Positions 1 through 8,500 are shown, numbered from the stretch's first letter. The stretch: 13,805 bases of DNA from G039029935 sp039029935 (GCA_039029935.1 JBCCFC010000208.1:1-13805); one strand, 5' to 3'. Program-made: numbers and translations. The notes: generated by a model not told the origin, from the letters alone.

Positions 1-137
1 CATCCCTTTTTCCCCTTTGACTCTTATATTTTCAGACTGCAATCTCAGTCTTTTACTCATTGCAGTATCTTACTCGTTACTGCACCTTTTTGTCAATTTG
101 GGGCGCGACTCCACTCTTTAGTGCGGTCCTACCAAAC

Positions 138-395
138 ATGTTAGCACAGACAGTTTCTGTTCAGGAGGGTTTGTGGATTGACGTCGAGACACTTCGACGT
201 GCAGGGTTAGGGAAACAGGTTCAAATCATTATTCAGGCAGGGGCGATTTTATTGACGGGACATACCGAAAACAGTCGTAAGCCTCTACGGTTGGAGGACA
301 TTGACCATCCACTGGAAGGCACTGTACTCAACTACGAGGACCGTTTGAACCTGTCGCGGTTGAAGATTGGCATGTGTTGCAATGATACTAATTAA
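138..395 (+). CDS. MazE/AbrB-like antitoxin remnant, probably frameshifted
   Basis: The product is a short protein of 85 residues from ATG 138. An in-frame TTG at 60 is open, but the added 26 residues look unlike the rest and have no ribosome site. The core (GLWIDVETLRRAGLGKQVQI, then IIQAGAILL) has the strand pattern of the swapped-hairpin AbrB/MazE antitoxin family, which binds DNA and neutralises PIN or MazF toxins. Near the 3' end the frame changes character. From about 343 the +2 frame reads PFEPVAVEDWHVLQ and then stops, which is more protein-like than the in-frame RLNLSRLKIGMCCNDTN. Restoring one C near 341 would join the two and end the gene in an ATGA overlap with a start codon at 382. 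That second frame gives only MILINLKA before a stop, so a toxin gene, if it existed, is gone. The family assignment is by eye only. Confidence 0.45.
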   Translation: MLAQTVSVQEGLWIDVETLRRAGLGKQVQIIIQAGAILLTGHTENSRKPLRLEDIDHPLEGTVLNYEDRLNLSRLKIGMCCNDTN

Positions 396-404
396 TTTGA
401 AAGC

Positions 405-833
405 CTAAAGTTCATCCAGATAAAGTTGGACAAATTCACTATCAAAAGATAAACGCGGTGAAAGTCCACTTTCAATCAACTGTTGATAGGCAGTTCCAAT
501 CAACATATCACTAGGGTCAGCATCACGGACAACATGTAATGCATTACGTAATGCCGCGACCTGTGTAGTAGACAGCGTTTGAGCATTTAGCTTTGTTGCG
601 GATTGTGTGAGAACAGTAATAAATTTACGTACAGGTTTGGGGGCAACTTCCCACAGCAACCATGTGTTTTCCTGCCACGATTGAACACATTCCTCTTTCA
701 ACAGTGCATTGTCCCACTGCCGTTCGATGCGGTCCAGCCACGCTTCCAGATAGCGCAACTGCCATTGATAAAAGCGGCAACGTCTCTTGCAATACCAGCA
801 CATTGAGTCTCTCAACTGTCTGCCAATTGACAC
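405..833 (-). CDS. hypothetical protein, 142 aa, third gene of PIN cluster
   Basis: I do not recognise this protein. It starts at GTG 833, one base after the stop of the upstream gene, which suggests translational coupling. ATG 803 (residue 11), preceded by GAGAG, is an alternative start. The N-terminus is rich in Cys and aromatic residues (CWYCKRRCRFYQWQLRYLEAW), with three cysteines at residues 12, 15 and 19. The rest is predicted helical and acidic, ending in LYLDEL. There is no signal peptide or membrane segment. Convergent with the antitoxin remnant, its stop lies 9 bases from that gene's end. The tight packing with the PIN-like gene and the 75-residue gene suggests one operon, but gives no function. 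The cysteine cluster could bind a metal; this is inference. Confidence 0.6.
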   Translation of the reverse strand: MSIGRQLRDSMCWYCKRRCRFYQWQLRYLEAWLDRIERQWDNALLKEECVQSWQENTWLLWEVAPKPVRKFITVLTQSATKLNAQTLSTTQVAALRNALHVVRDADPSDMLIGTAYQQLIESGLSPRLSFDSEFVQLYLDEL

Positions 834-834
834 A

Positions 835-1062
835 TCATGTCGCTAACCGTTCTTGGATACGTTGATGAGCAAGCAGGAGTTCATCGCGGCTAAACTGCTC
901 TAGGGCAGAGATAAAGACTGAAAAAGGAATCGGCACTTGAATGATGGAATCTTTTTTTGCTCGTCGTCTGGCTCTCAAACGACTTAGTAATTGCGCATCC
1001 TCCCACGCCTCCTCTGCACTCATCAATTCCGCATCTGGTTCATGAACTGTCTTTTCTATCAT
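835..1062 (-). CDS. small charged protein, 75 aa, possible antitoxin partner
   Basis: The ATG at 1062 is preferred over ATG 1083 because a strong Shine-Dalgarno AAAGGAG (1071-1077) sits 8 bases upstream of it. The 1083 start would add only seven residues. The protein is highly charged. It has an acidic N-terminus, then a basic helix (LLSRLRARRRAKKDS, about residues 26-40), a short strand (IIQVPIPF) and a C-terminal amphipathic helix. This size and charge layout fits an antitoxin or DNA-binding regulator, but no family is recognised. It lies directly after the PIN-like gene and is followed, after one base, by the 142-residue gene. If it is an antitoxin, its position downstream of the toxin is the reverse of the usual order. 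Confidence 0.6.
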   Translation of the reverse strand: MIEKTVHEPDAELMSAEEAWEDAQLLSRLRARRRAKKDSIIQVPIPFSVFISALEQFSRDELLLAHQRIQERLAT

Positions 1063-1070
1063 ATCATTTA

Positions 1071-1077
1071 CTCCTTT
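1071..1077 (-). promoter_or_regulatory. Shine-Dalgarno site deciding the 1062 start
   Basis: On the minus strand this reads AAAGGAG, 8 bases before ATG 1062. It is one of the strongest ribosome sites in the window and supports the 75-residue form over the 82-residue form. Confidence 0.6.
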
Positions 1078-1093
1078 TATCATTCACTTTTCC

Positions 1094-1666
1094 TCAGCCT
1101 TGTTTGGCTTTCTGATACACATGCTTGATAAACGCATTACTGTAGTGTGTACCTTTTGCTTGGCAAATCTCTAATCTTTTTTTCACGTCTTCAGCTGTAA
1201 TCAAGCCTTCTTGTACCGCCAGAATTAACACACCAGGAAACCCAGAAAGATTAGCTCCCATTTGCCTAGCAACATCCCTAGCCGCCAATTCATCAAGCAG
1301 CAGGAAATCCTCTTTGTGTTCATCCCGTAGCGCAACAACAATGACCTGCGCCTCACCTAAATGGCTTTCGATAACGGGGTCGTTTGTTCTTGGATGTTGT
1401 GCGATTCTTTTTGCAACCTCTTTGGCTTCCCGTTCCTCATTTGCAGTTAAATGCAAGATGATGAGTTTAGAGTCTGCCTTCTGAATCTCTCCTTCCCATC
1501 CATGTTTGATGAGTTCAGATTTACAAACACTCGAAATCCGTATCTCATCAAAAAGCTCTGAGAGTATATGAAAACTGTCTGATTGAAAAGCAGAAACCAA
1601 CGGTCCCGTGTTACTAATTGCAATCATCCAATCTGATGGTTGGGCGTTGTTTTGTATGTGTGCCAT
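1094..1666 (-). CDS. DUF3368 / PIN-like toxin-family protein
   Basis: This 190-residue protein resembles the DUF3368 branch of the PIN nuclease superfamily (VapC-like RNases). The N-terminal strand AISNTGPLV (residues 16-24) carries the SNT form typical of DUF3368 instead of the DT of classical PIN domains. The later acidic positions are present: LGEAQ (E105), then LLLDELAARDVARQMG (D125, E126), followed by the family's GFPGVLILAVQEGLI segment. The PIN core begins near residue 14 (M14), so the first 13 residues may be an extension. AAAAGG about 10 bases before ATG 1666 is a weak ribosome site. The expected partner is a UPF0175-type antitoxin encoded just upstream, and none is present. Instead two small genes follow downstream. 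DUF3368 proteins are predicted nucleases; activity here is not shown. Confidence 0.8.
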   Translation of the reverse strand: MAHIQNNAQPSDWMIAISNTGPLVSAFQSDSFHILSELFDEIRISSVCKSELIKHGWEGEIQKADSKLIILHLTANEEREAKEVAKRIAQHPRTNDPVIESHLGEAQVIVVALRDEHKEDFLLLDELAARDVARQMGANLSGFPGVLILAVQEGLITAEDVKKRLEICQAKGTHYSNAFIKHVYQKAKQG

Positions 1667-1708
1667 GTTTTCGATGCCTTTTGTGATGGAAATAATATTG
1701 ACGACTAT

Positions 1709-1717
1709 AGTATAGCA
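1709..1717 (-). promoter_or_regulatory. candidate extended -10 promoter for PIN-like operon
   Basis: On the minus strand, TG-C-TATACT fits an extended -10 element about 40 bases before ATG 1666. No good -35 box at 17 bases is visible, which extended -10 promoters tolerate. This is a weak call from sequence match alone. Confidence 0.35.
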
Positions 1718-1722
1718 TAAGA

Positions 1723-1779
1723 TTATTCTAAATCCAGATTACCAAGGCCAGCAACGTCGTCACGCAGCGCTGATACACT
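1723..1779 (-). pseudogene. fragment resembling 3' end of an LRR gene
   Basis: Read on the minus strand this stretch gives SVSALRDDVAGLGNLDLE and a stop. It aligns with the last codons of the neighbouring NACHT-LRR gene (NVSALRKALPDLVIWA and stop), with clear nucleotide similarity over GTATCAGCGCTGCGT against GTATCGGCGTTGCGT. It has no start codon and lies just beyond the palindrome array. It is probably the displaced tail of a former LRR repeat copy, or of a second LRR gene now lost. Confidence 0.5.
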
Positions 1780-1886
1780 CATGGGGTTCCAAACCCCATG
1801 CTAATACAGAAAGCCTAATGAATTAGGCTGCGCGCCATAGTACGTTTCAACGTACTTCCTTTATTAGACGCCGAATTTATTCGGTG
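1780..1886. repeat. array of four short palindromes
   Basis: Four perfect small hairpins follow one another. At 1780-1800 the arms are CATGGGGTT/AACCCCATG. At 1812-1829 they are AGCCTAAT/ATTAGGCT. At 1839-1856 they are AGTACGTT/AACGTACT. At 1871-1884 they are CCGAAT/ATTCGG. Loops are 2-3 bases. The sequences differ from each other, so this is not an iterated single repeat, and no T-run follows as in an intrinsic terminator. The array begins 7 bases after the NACHT-LRR stop. It could protect the mRNA 3' end or be a REP/MITE-like element. Confidence 0.75.
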
Positions 1887-1892
1887 GCTTTC

Positions 1893-4800
1893 CTACGCCC
1901 AAATCACCAAATCTGGCAACGCCTTACGCAACGCCGATACATTGCGTACCCGACTGCCCGTCAACCGCAACACCTTCAGGTTGCTCAAGCTAGCCAAGGC
2001 CGAAACGTCGCTCACCTGCGTAGAACTCAAGGTTAGCTCTTCCAAGTTCGTCAAGCCAGCTAAAGCCGACACATCGCTCACCTGCGTAGAACTCAGGTAT
2101 AGCTGTTGCAAGCGGGTCAAGCCAGCCAAGGCCGATACGTCGCTCACCTGCGTTGAACTCAGGTCTAGCTCTTCCAAGTTCGTCAAGCCAGCCAAGGCCG
2201 ATACGTCGCTCACCTGCGTATCTGTCAATCTTAGCTGCTGCAAGTTGGTCAATCCTTTCAACGCCGATACATCGTTTACCTGCGTATTCATAAGGTATAA
2301 CTGTTGCAAGTTGGTCAATCCTGTCAAAGCTGATACATCGCTTACCTGTGTGTAGCTCAAAAATAACTGCTGTAGGATACTCAAACTCGCCAACGTTGAT
2401 ACATCGCTTACCTGTGTATTAGATAGATTAAGCCATTGCAAGTTACTTAGACCAGCCAACGTCGATATATCACTCATAGAAAATGGAAGAATTTCTAACC
2501 TATTCATAGAAAATGGAATAATCCCTAACCCACTTACCTGCTCTATACCAGTAAGAGCAGGCAGTTGTTCCGTAGATATTATTACCTGCAAGTTACTCAG
2601 AACCGCCAAGCCCGATACATCACTCACTGGTACTGAACATAGGTATAGCTCCTGCAAATTGCTTAAGCTAGCCAACGCCGATATATCACTAATCTGTGTA
2701 TTCCATACATTAAGCTGTTGCAATCCGGTTAGTTTAGATAAGGCGGACACGTCGTTTACCTGTGTACTCATTATATCTAAATGTTGCAAGTCGATCAGGT
2801 TAGCTAAGATTGATATGTCACTTACCTCTGTTGCCTGAAGGTTTAGTCGCTGCAAGTTAGTTAGCTTGACCATAGCGGATATGTCGTTCACCGTCAAACC
2901 TACTAGGTCTAGCTGTTTCAGTTTGCTTAGATCAGCCAACGCCGATAAGCTGCTCACCTGTGTCGAACTCAGGTTTAGCCGCTGTAAATTCATCAGACTC
3001 GCCAACGCTGATATATCTTGCACCTGTGTATTACTCAAATCTAGTTGTTGTAAGTTGGTTAAGCCAGCCAACACTGAAAGATCGTTCACCTGCGTATTCC
3101 ATAAACTAAGATGCTGTAAGTTACTCAAACTAGCTAATACTGACACATCGCTTACTTGTGTACCACCTAAGTTTAGTCCGCTGGCATCACCATACAAAGT
3201 GAGCGAATCGAGATGTTTGAGCATCGCGGTTTTAGCCTCTACCGTCCGCGTATCCAACAAATCCCAGAAATTCCACGCCAGCAGATGAAGCGCATAGCGG
3301 TGTTCATCATCCACTTCAGAAAGGGCAAAGAGCGCATTCAACAAAATCGCCTGATTCCGTGCATGGATACTCGCTGGCCCCGCCAACAGCCGAATCGTCT
3401 CGTGCCATTCCGAATTGGTCGCGTGGGTACGCACAACGGCGTTGACACGATTGTCACGCACAATCTCCTGTCCCGCCAGATACTCGGCAAAGGTGCGGTG
3501 GATAAAGGCGTATTCATCAACGGCCTGTGTCTGGAAGATCACTGAGCGGTCGGCCAAGAAGCGCAACACTGCGGGACCATCCAGCCCATCCTTTGCCAGA
3601 ATCACTTCGGCATCCTCACGCCCAATCAGTGCGGGGTTGTTCTCCATCATCCAGTAGGCGATCTCGGCCAGTCGTTGACGTGCCGTGTCGGGGCGCAGTT
3701 GTGCAGTGTACTCGCTCTGGTCCACGTTGCGGTTGATGTCACGGCGCAGCAAAATGTCGATACAACGGTTGTAGAGTCGGATGCGGTCATGGGGCAGTGT
3801 CTCCAACTCAAAGAGGTTGAGCGCACAGAGCATGGCACAGAGGATGGGTGATTGCGCCAGCTTTTTGAGATCATCGCGGCGTTCGATGCTATTTTGCAAT
3901 GCCTGCTCCTTGTCGGGCAGTTGCAGCTTTTCGGGATAGCGACAATAGTCATGTGCCATCGCCTCATGCCATTGACGAATAAATGCCTGCACCTGTTCGT
4001 CATCCATCTTGAGCAGCCGCATCTGTTCAAAACCGAGACGGTTCAGCCCCTGCACCAAGCTCTGGTCCTGTAACCCGCTGGGGCGGCTGCTGACAACGGT
4101 GATGACATCGGGATAGACGGCCATCAGTCGTTCCAGCCACTCAAGTGCCGCCAGCCGTGTGGCACTCGACACCTCATCCAGCCCATCGACCAGAATCAAC
4201 GCCTGCCCGCTGTGCAGATAGCCCTGTGTCCACTGCTCTGGTGTGTCCTCAAAGGAACGTTGAATTTCACGTAGCGAAAAGGCCAAGTTGTCAAAGGTTG
4301 GTAGTTCGCTTTCCTTGGTGGCATAATCGCGCAGACGCACAAAAAAGGGCATGTGACCAGCCCATGTATCTAATGGACCTTCAAAACCCTGCCCTGCTGC
4401 CTGCACCGCAATCCACTTGAGCAACGTCGTCTTGCCCGACCCCGCATCGGAGACAATCAGCAGCCGTTTGCCCCGACTCAACGCTTCTTCTACAGGCAAG
4501 GAACGCCACTCACGCAGCATCCCGCCATGCTTCATCTCATCAAAGCCACCGCGCTCTTGCGCCGCAACACCGATTTCCACCCGCAACCGCACATAAGCCA
4601 CCGAAAGCGGCTGGCGTGTGCCATCAAAGTGATCGACCCCAAAGAGCAACAGATTGTTGAGGACATTGCCAATCAGCGTCCGGTAGGCACTGGCAAACTC
4701 ACGGCTGTCCTCATCACGCTGCTGCCCATAGGTTTCCTGCAAGATGACTGCCTGATTGTCCAGCACCGCCGTCATGTCCTTGAGCAACACGGCTTCATTT

Positions 4801-5369
4801 TGTAGCAATTTGGCGGTTGCATCACGCGTGAAGTGCGGTACGTTATCGGCAATGGCAAAGACAACCTGCGCCGAGGTATCGAGCAGCCGACGATAGAGGA
4901 CAGCTTGCCCCTCAGTCTCTAGCGTAAACTCCGGTGATGGCGGCGTTGTACGCAATGTGCGGCGAAAATCAGGCGCACTCAGGTTCTCGCCAATGAGCAT
5001 TGCCAGCCCATGCCGATTGAGCGTGTCCTTGGCTGCATCGACGGTCAACTGCCACTCGACCTCTGGCAACGCATCGCCCTCACGTTGAAAGACCTCGACC
5101 AGCCGTTCCGCTGCCTCATCACCGATTTTGTCAAAGAGATAGTTGGCGTTGCGTACAGCCTTGCGATGGGCCTCTTCATCATGCGCCGTGATCTTGTCTA
5201 CCAGCCCACCGATGTCGAGTCCATCGGCCAAGTTCCCCGCAAGGTCGCCCGTCTCGATGCCAATGGCGGAAAAGTCGATGTGGCCTTTGAGCAGAGTTGC
5301 CAGCAGGATGCGCGCCAAGGTGGGGCCAAAGACTTTGGCAAGATAGGTGGTGATGGCAACTGTGTTCAT
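1893..5369 (-). CDS. NACHT NTPase with C-terminal leucine-rich repeats (NLR-like)
   Basis: This 1158-residue protein is organised like a bacterial NLR. Residues 1-290 form a helical N-terminal domain with no family I can name. A NACHT NTPase follows: Walker A SDAGSGKTT at 307-315, Walker B LILVDGLDEV at 391-400 (the DGLDE form typical of NACHT), and a winged-helix-like part with HRTFAEYLAGQEI near 624-636. From about 733 to the end there are roughly 18 leucine-rich repeats of 22 residues with consensus LxLSxTQVSDVSALAGLTNLQQ, interrupted near 929-965. ATG 5369 is chosen because AAAGGGAA lies 5 bases upstream. The longer open frame, to 5525, begins inside a palindrome. Bacterial NACHT proteins are known anti-phage sensors. 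The LRR is the likely ligand-binding part and the N-terminal domain the likely effector or adaptor. No signal peptide or clear membrane segment is seen. Confidence 0.92.
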   Translation of the reverse strand: MNTVAITTYLAKVFGPTLARILLATLLKGHIDFSAIGIETGDLAGNLADGLDIGGLVDKITAHDEEAHRKAVRNANYLFDKIGDEAAERLVEVFQREGDALPEVEWQLTVDAAKDTLNRHGLAMLIGENLSAPDFRRTLRTTPPSPEFTLETEGQAVLYRRLLDTSAQVVFAIADNVPHFTRDATAKLLQNEAVLLKDMTAVLDNQAVILQETYGQQRDEDSREFASAYRTLIGNVLNNLLLFGVDHFDGTRQPLSVAYVRLRVEIGVAAQERGGFDEMKHGGMLREWRSLPVEEALSRGKRLLIVSDAGSGKTTLLKWIAVQAAGQGFEGPLDTWAGHMPFFVRLRDYATKESELPTFDNLAFSLREIQRSFEDTPEQWTQGYLHSGQALILVDGLDEVSSATRLAALEWLERLMAVYPDVITVVSSRPSGLQDQSLVQGLNRLGFEQMRLLKMDDEQVQAFIRQWHEAMAHDYCRYPEKLQLPDKEQALQNSIERRDDLKKLAQSPILCAMLCALNLFELETLPHDRIRLYNRCIDILLRRDINRNVDQSEYTAQLRPDTARQRLAEIAYWMMENNPALIGREDAEVILAKDGLDGPAVLRFLADRSVIFQTQAVDEYAFIHRTFAEYLAGQEIVRDNRVNAVVRTHATNSEWHETIRLLAGPASIHARNQAILLNALFALSEVDDEHRYALHLLAWNFWDLLDTRTVEAKTAMLKHLDSLTLYGDASGLNLGGTQVSDVSVLASLSNLQHLSLWNTQVNDLSVLAGLTNLQQLDLSNTQVQDISALASLMNLQRLNLSSTQVSSLSALADLSKLKQLDLVGLTVNDISAMVKLTNLQRLNLQATEVSDISILANLIDLQHLDIMSTQVNDVSALSKLTGLQQLNVWNTQISDISALASLSNLQELYLCSVPVSDVSGLAVLSNLQVIISTEQLPALTGIEQVSGLGIIPFSMNRLEILPFSMSDISTLAGLSNLQWLNLSNTQVSDVSTLASLSILQQLFLSYTQVSDVSALTGLTNLQQLYLMNTQVNDVSALKGLTNLQQLRLTDTQVSDVSALAGLTNLEELDLSSTQVSDVSALAGLTRLQQLYLSSTQVSDVSALAGLTNLEELTLSSTQVSDVSALASLSNLKVLRLTGSRVRNVSALRKALPDLVIWA
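1896..3173 (-). repeat. LRR-coding tandem repeat, 66-bp period
   Basis: This part of the NACHT-LRR gene is built of 66-bp (22-codon) units. Units near the 3' end (about 1980-2440) are almost identical in DNA. For example, the block starting at 2035 recurs 132 bases later at 2167, so a pair of units was recently duplicated. Units near 2800-3170 have diverged, and about 2475-2590 is degenerate. The pattern indicates continuing expansion at the 3' side. Confidence 0.85.
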
Positions 5370-5374
5370 AGAGA

Positions 5375-5382
5375 TTCCCTTT
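5375..5382 (-). promoter_or_regulatory. ribosome site of NACHT-LRR gene
   Basis: AAAGGGAA on the minus strand, 5 bases before ATG 5369. It decides the start of the NACHT-LRR protein against the 52-residue upstream extension. Confidence 0.55.
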
Positions 5383-5416
5383 TGTTGATGTGAATAGAGA
5401 TAATGTCCATGAGCGT

Positions 5417-5445
5417 ATTGTAGAAGATTTGGCAGTGTGTGGCAA
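5417..5445 (-). promoter_or_regulatory. sigma70-type promoter of NACHT-LRR gene
   Basis: On the minus strand a -35 box TTGCCA (5440-5445) and a -10 box TACAAT (5417-5422) are separated by exactly 17 bases. Each differs from consensus at one position. Transcription would start near 5410, leaving a leader of about 40 bases. The site lies after the large palindrome, so the gene can be transcribed independently of the genes before it. Confidence 0.6.
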
Positions 5446-5485
5446 TTTGAGTGGCGGGGTGTGAGAAAGCAGGAAAACGATGTAC

Positions 5486-5543
5486 ACCCGTTGCGTAGAC
5501 ATCTCGTCTGTACCAGCGCAGACAAGATGTCTACGCAACGGGT
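5486..5543. repeat. 58-bp palindromic element (REP/MITE-like)
   Basis: Two 19-base arms pair perfectly (5486-5504 with 5525-5543; core GTTGCGTAGACATCT/AGATGTCTACGCAAC). After one mismatch the stem continues for five more pairs around an 8-base loop. It starts 19 bases after the stop of the 1284-residue gene. No U-run follows, so it is not a standard intrinsic terminator, though it could still stabilise or end that transcript. The perfect arms suggest a recent mobile palindrome. Confidence 0.8.
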
Positions 5544-5562
5544 AGTGCTGACTTCAAGGGTA

Positions 5563-8500
5563 TCAAGCCAGCGGCCATAGCTTCTTTTGTTGTAGGTCCG
5601 TCACAATCGCGGGGATGAAGACAGCGGTCCCATAATTCCCCTCGCTATTCTCTACGGATGTGTCATGCAACCCGGCAACGGTCTGTGTGACATCGAGAAT
5701 TGGCGCACCTGATGCGCTTGGCCCCGTGCTGAATGGGTGTATACAGCGCGTCTCAGTCTGCTCAACAACGGCGTTCTCTTGGGATAGTGTTGTCCGTCGC
5801 CCACCATGCCCCATAAAGATGATGTCCAGATCGTCGCCTGTTTTCAGCATGGACACCTCTGCAAGCGTGAGCCATCCGCGCGCATGTCCCTCAGATAACC
5901 CTCGGCAACTTTCCATGCCTGCCGCGTTAGAAAGCCGAAGCAGTGCATAGTTAAGCGTTTCATCATATGCCACCAACCACGGGCGGTCTTGTCTGCGACC
6001 AACGGCCAGCGGATAGGCTTCTCCTTGTGACAAAATGATATTTGTCTCGGTTGCCACTCGATCAAATCGAAAGGTCGCTGCTCGTGGTGACATGTAGCCT
6101 TGGATGAGGACATCAACTGCGTGATATGTCGTTAGCACAAGATCAGGAGCGACCAAGAAAGCCGTAAAGTAGCGATTGTCTGTGCCTTCTTGACTGATAA
6201 GTTCGCCCAAACAGACCGCCGAAGAACACTGTACAAGCGAGTTTAATTGCGCTTGATGGTGATTATCTGTTGTCGATGGGACGTGGAATTGACCGTCGAT
6301 GCCGAGTTCATGCAGTAGACTTGCCAAGGCAGCGTGGTCAGGACATGCAACGGTCAAGGCTTGGAGCAATGGCAGTATCAGATCGTGGGACTCAGCCCAA
6401 CTTATGACATCTTCGGCTTGCTCGCTGAATGTATCGGCATAACTGATGTCAGTGAGTGCTGTCTGAAAGTGCTTGTCGAGAATGTGGTTCAGTTCATTTG
6501 CTGTCAACGAACCCACCAATACATCGTGTAATAATGTCGCTTGTCTACCTGTCAGCAGTAACCGTGCTTTTAATAGATCAACCAATGCACTGTTCATGAT
6601 GGTTGGTCTGAACATGCGTTGACCATCCTGATCTTCATCTTTGCCGATTTCTGAGGATAGCCAGCCAACAATCTCCCGCCACTCATTTTCTTGCAGCAGC
6701 GTCAGCCAAGTTTGGTACAAATTGTTTTTCCACACAGCGGCAGGCCACTGCGCCAGTAGCCCATCCTTTTTATTGAGCGTTCTTGACCGTGATGCGTCCC
6801 AATAGGCAATTGCCCTTGCCAACGGCCTAAAACTGACGGGTGGGTGGTCAGTCAAGCCCACCAAGGCAATGGCACGCTTAATCACCTTGGCTGATTCTGT
6901 GCCGATCTGTGCAACGACATCGCGAACCAACATAGGTGTCTCGATGAGAATCTCGTCTGTAATCTCATCCCATACCTGGAGCAGTTCTGCATATGCTTGG
7001 GTCGCTTCTGGTGAATTGTATGCAAATTGGGTGCGTGTCAACCGTAGAATGTTGAGTTGAATGTTTAAGATGAAGATGTCGTTGCCTAATGCTTTCGCAA
7101 TCGACAAGGCGTGGCGATAGGTTGCGATTGCCAGCATCAACGGTTGTCGGTCCTCGTTGAGATGTGTAGCGAGTCGCTGAAGCGTCAGCTCCGCCAGTGT
7201 ATTGGGGGGTGCTTGTCGAATGGCTTTTTCCAGCACCTGCTGCGCCTCGTCCATCCGGTTTAGGCCAATGAGTACACGAATATGTAGCGGATAAAGCGGG
7301 CTGCCGACAGTACGGTCATGCCGTTCGCTCAATTTATCCAACGCATCTTGCAACCGCTCCAAATTGATCAAGTTGTCAACCTGTCGTTTTGTGATCACCT
7401 CCCATAAACGCAACTCATCATGTGTCCATTCATTCGGCTTACGCTGGGGACTGATTTCGACACGAGACGCCAGATATGCCTGTGCTTGTGGTGGAAAGTC
7501 TTCCATATCCTGACCCAGCACACGGGCAATTTGTTGTACGGTACGGTCATCATACGCATCCAGAAAAATTGACGATTCTCCCAGCGCAAGACGGTGGTAG
7601 ACCTCGTTCGCCCTATCTTGTCGATCAGGCTCAGGTCTTGTCGTAAAATAGTCTGCGGCTCGTTCATGGACCTGTGTTACCATTTCGGGGTTGTCTTGTG
7701 ACAGATATGTCAACATCATCACTCGTAACTCGGTGCGAGGAACCAAGACATTTAGATGGCTTTGGTTTATATCAATAAACGCCGATTCGCGCCTAAGCTC
7801 GTCAAAGAGTTGTTGCGCCTCATGGATATCCTCAATCTGGAGGTCGCATACCCCTGCCAATACCCTCAAAATTAGGTCGGGCGTGATACGGCGAAGAACG
7901 ATACTTGGTGAGAGCAAGGTGCGGATACGCCTATCATGGATATGCCCCAAAAGTCGTTGATGGAGCTGACCTTTGAGTACATGTTGCTGGACTTGGTTAA
8001 GATAATCCTGAGAGGATTGAGGGCGTTCCACTGATGCTTGCTCGTCTTGTTTTTGATGATAGAAGTCGGCGGCTAGCCGTAAACTCAACGGGCTATGTCC
8101 CGTCATTTCGATAATTTGATTGGCAAGCCTGTTTGTGGGGATGCCATGACTGAACAATAGCTCGGTTGCGATTTCGGGTTCAAGACCAGTCAGCTGGATG
8201 GATTGTGTTGGAAAGGCTTCGGGGAGTGGTGAACGGCCAGAGAAGATGATGCGTAGGGCTGGTAGCTCAGAATGGCAGTAAGCAAGAAATGACCACAATT
8301 CTCCCATAACGTCAAGTTGGTCATAGAATAATTCTTCAATCGTATCCAAGACAAACAACAGCGGCTGATGAGGTCCAATGACAGACGAGATAGTCTGGAC
8401 AAAGAGCCTCATATACCGTTTCCACTGGCGTCTGCCAAATGAAATCGTGGCGAATACCTGTGTCAAGGTCTGCCTCATATCCTGTTTTGGCTCGTGCCTT

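Noticed and set aside
603..865. Plus-strand open frames opposite the 142-residue gene
   Set aside because: Overlapping frames without ribosome sites. The minus-strand gene is better packed into an operon.
1780..1886. Intrinsic terminator of the NACHT-LRR gene
   Set aside because: Stems are present but no run of T follows any of them on the minus strand.
1942..3288. Plus-strand open frames with repeated TSLTCVELR units
   Set aside because: They are antisense shadows of the 66-bp LRR repeat. Their periodicity follows from the NACHT-LRR gene on the other strand.
5370..5525. 52-residue N-terminal extension of the NACHT-LRR protein
   Set aside because: It starts inside the large palindrome, crosses the promoter and lacks protein-like composition. 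ATG 5369 has a good ribosome site.
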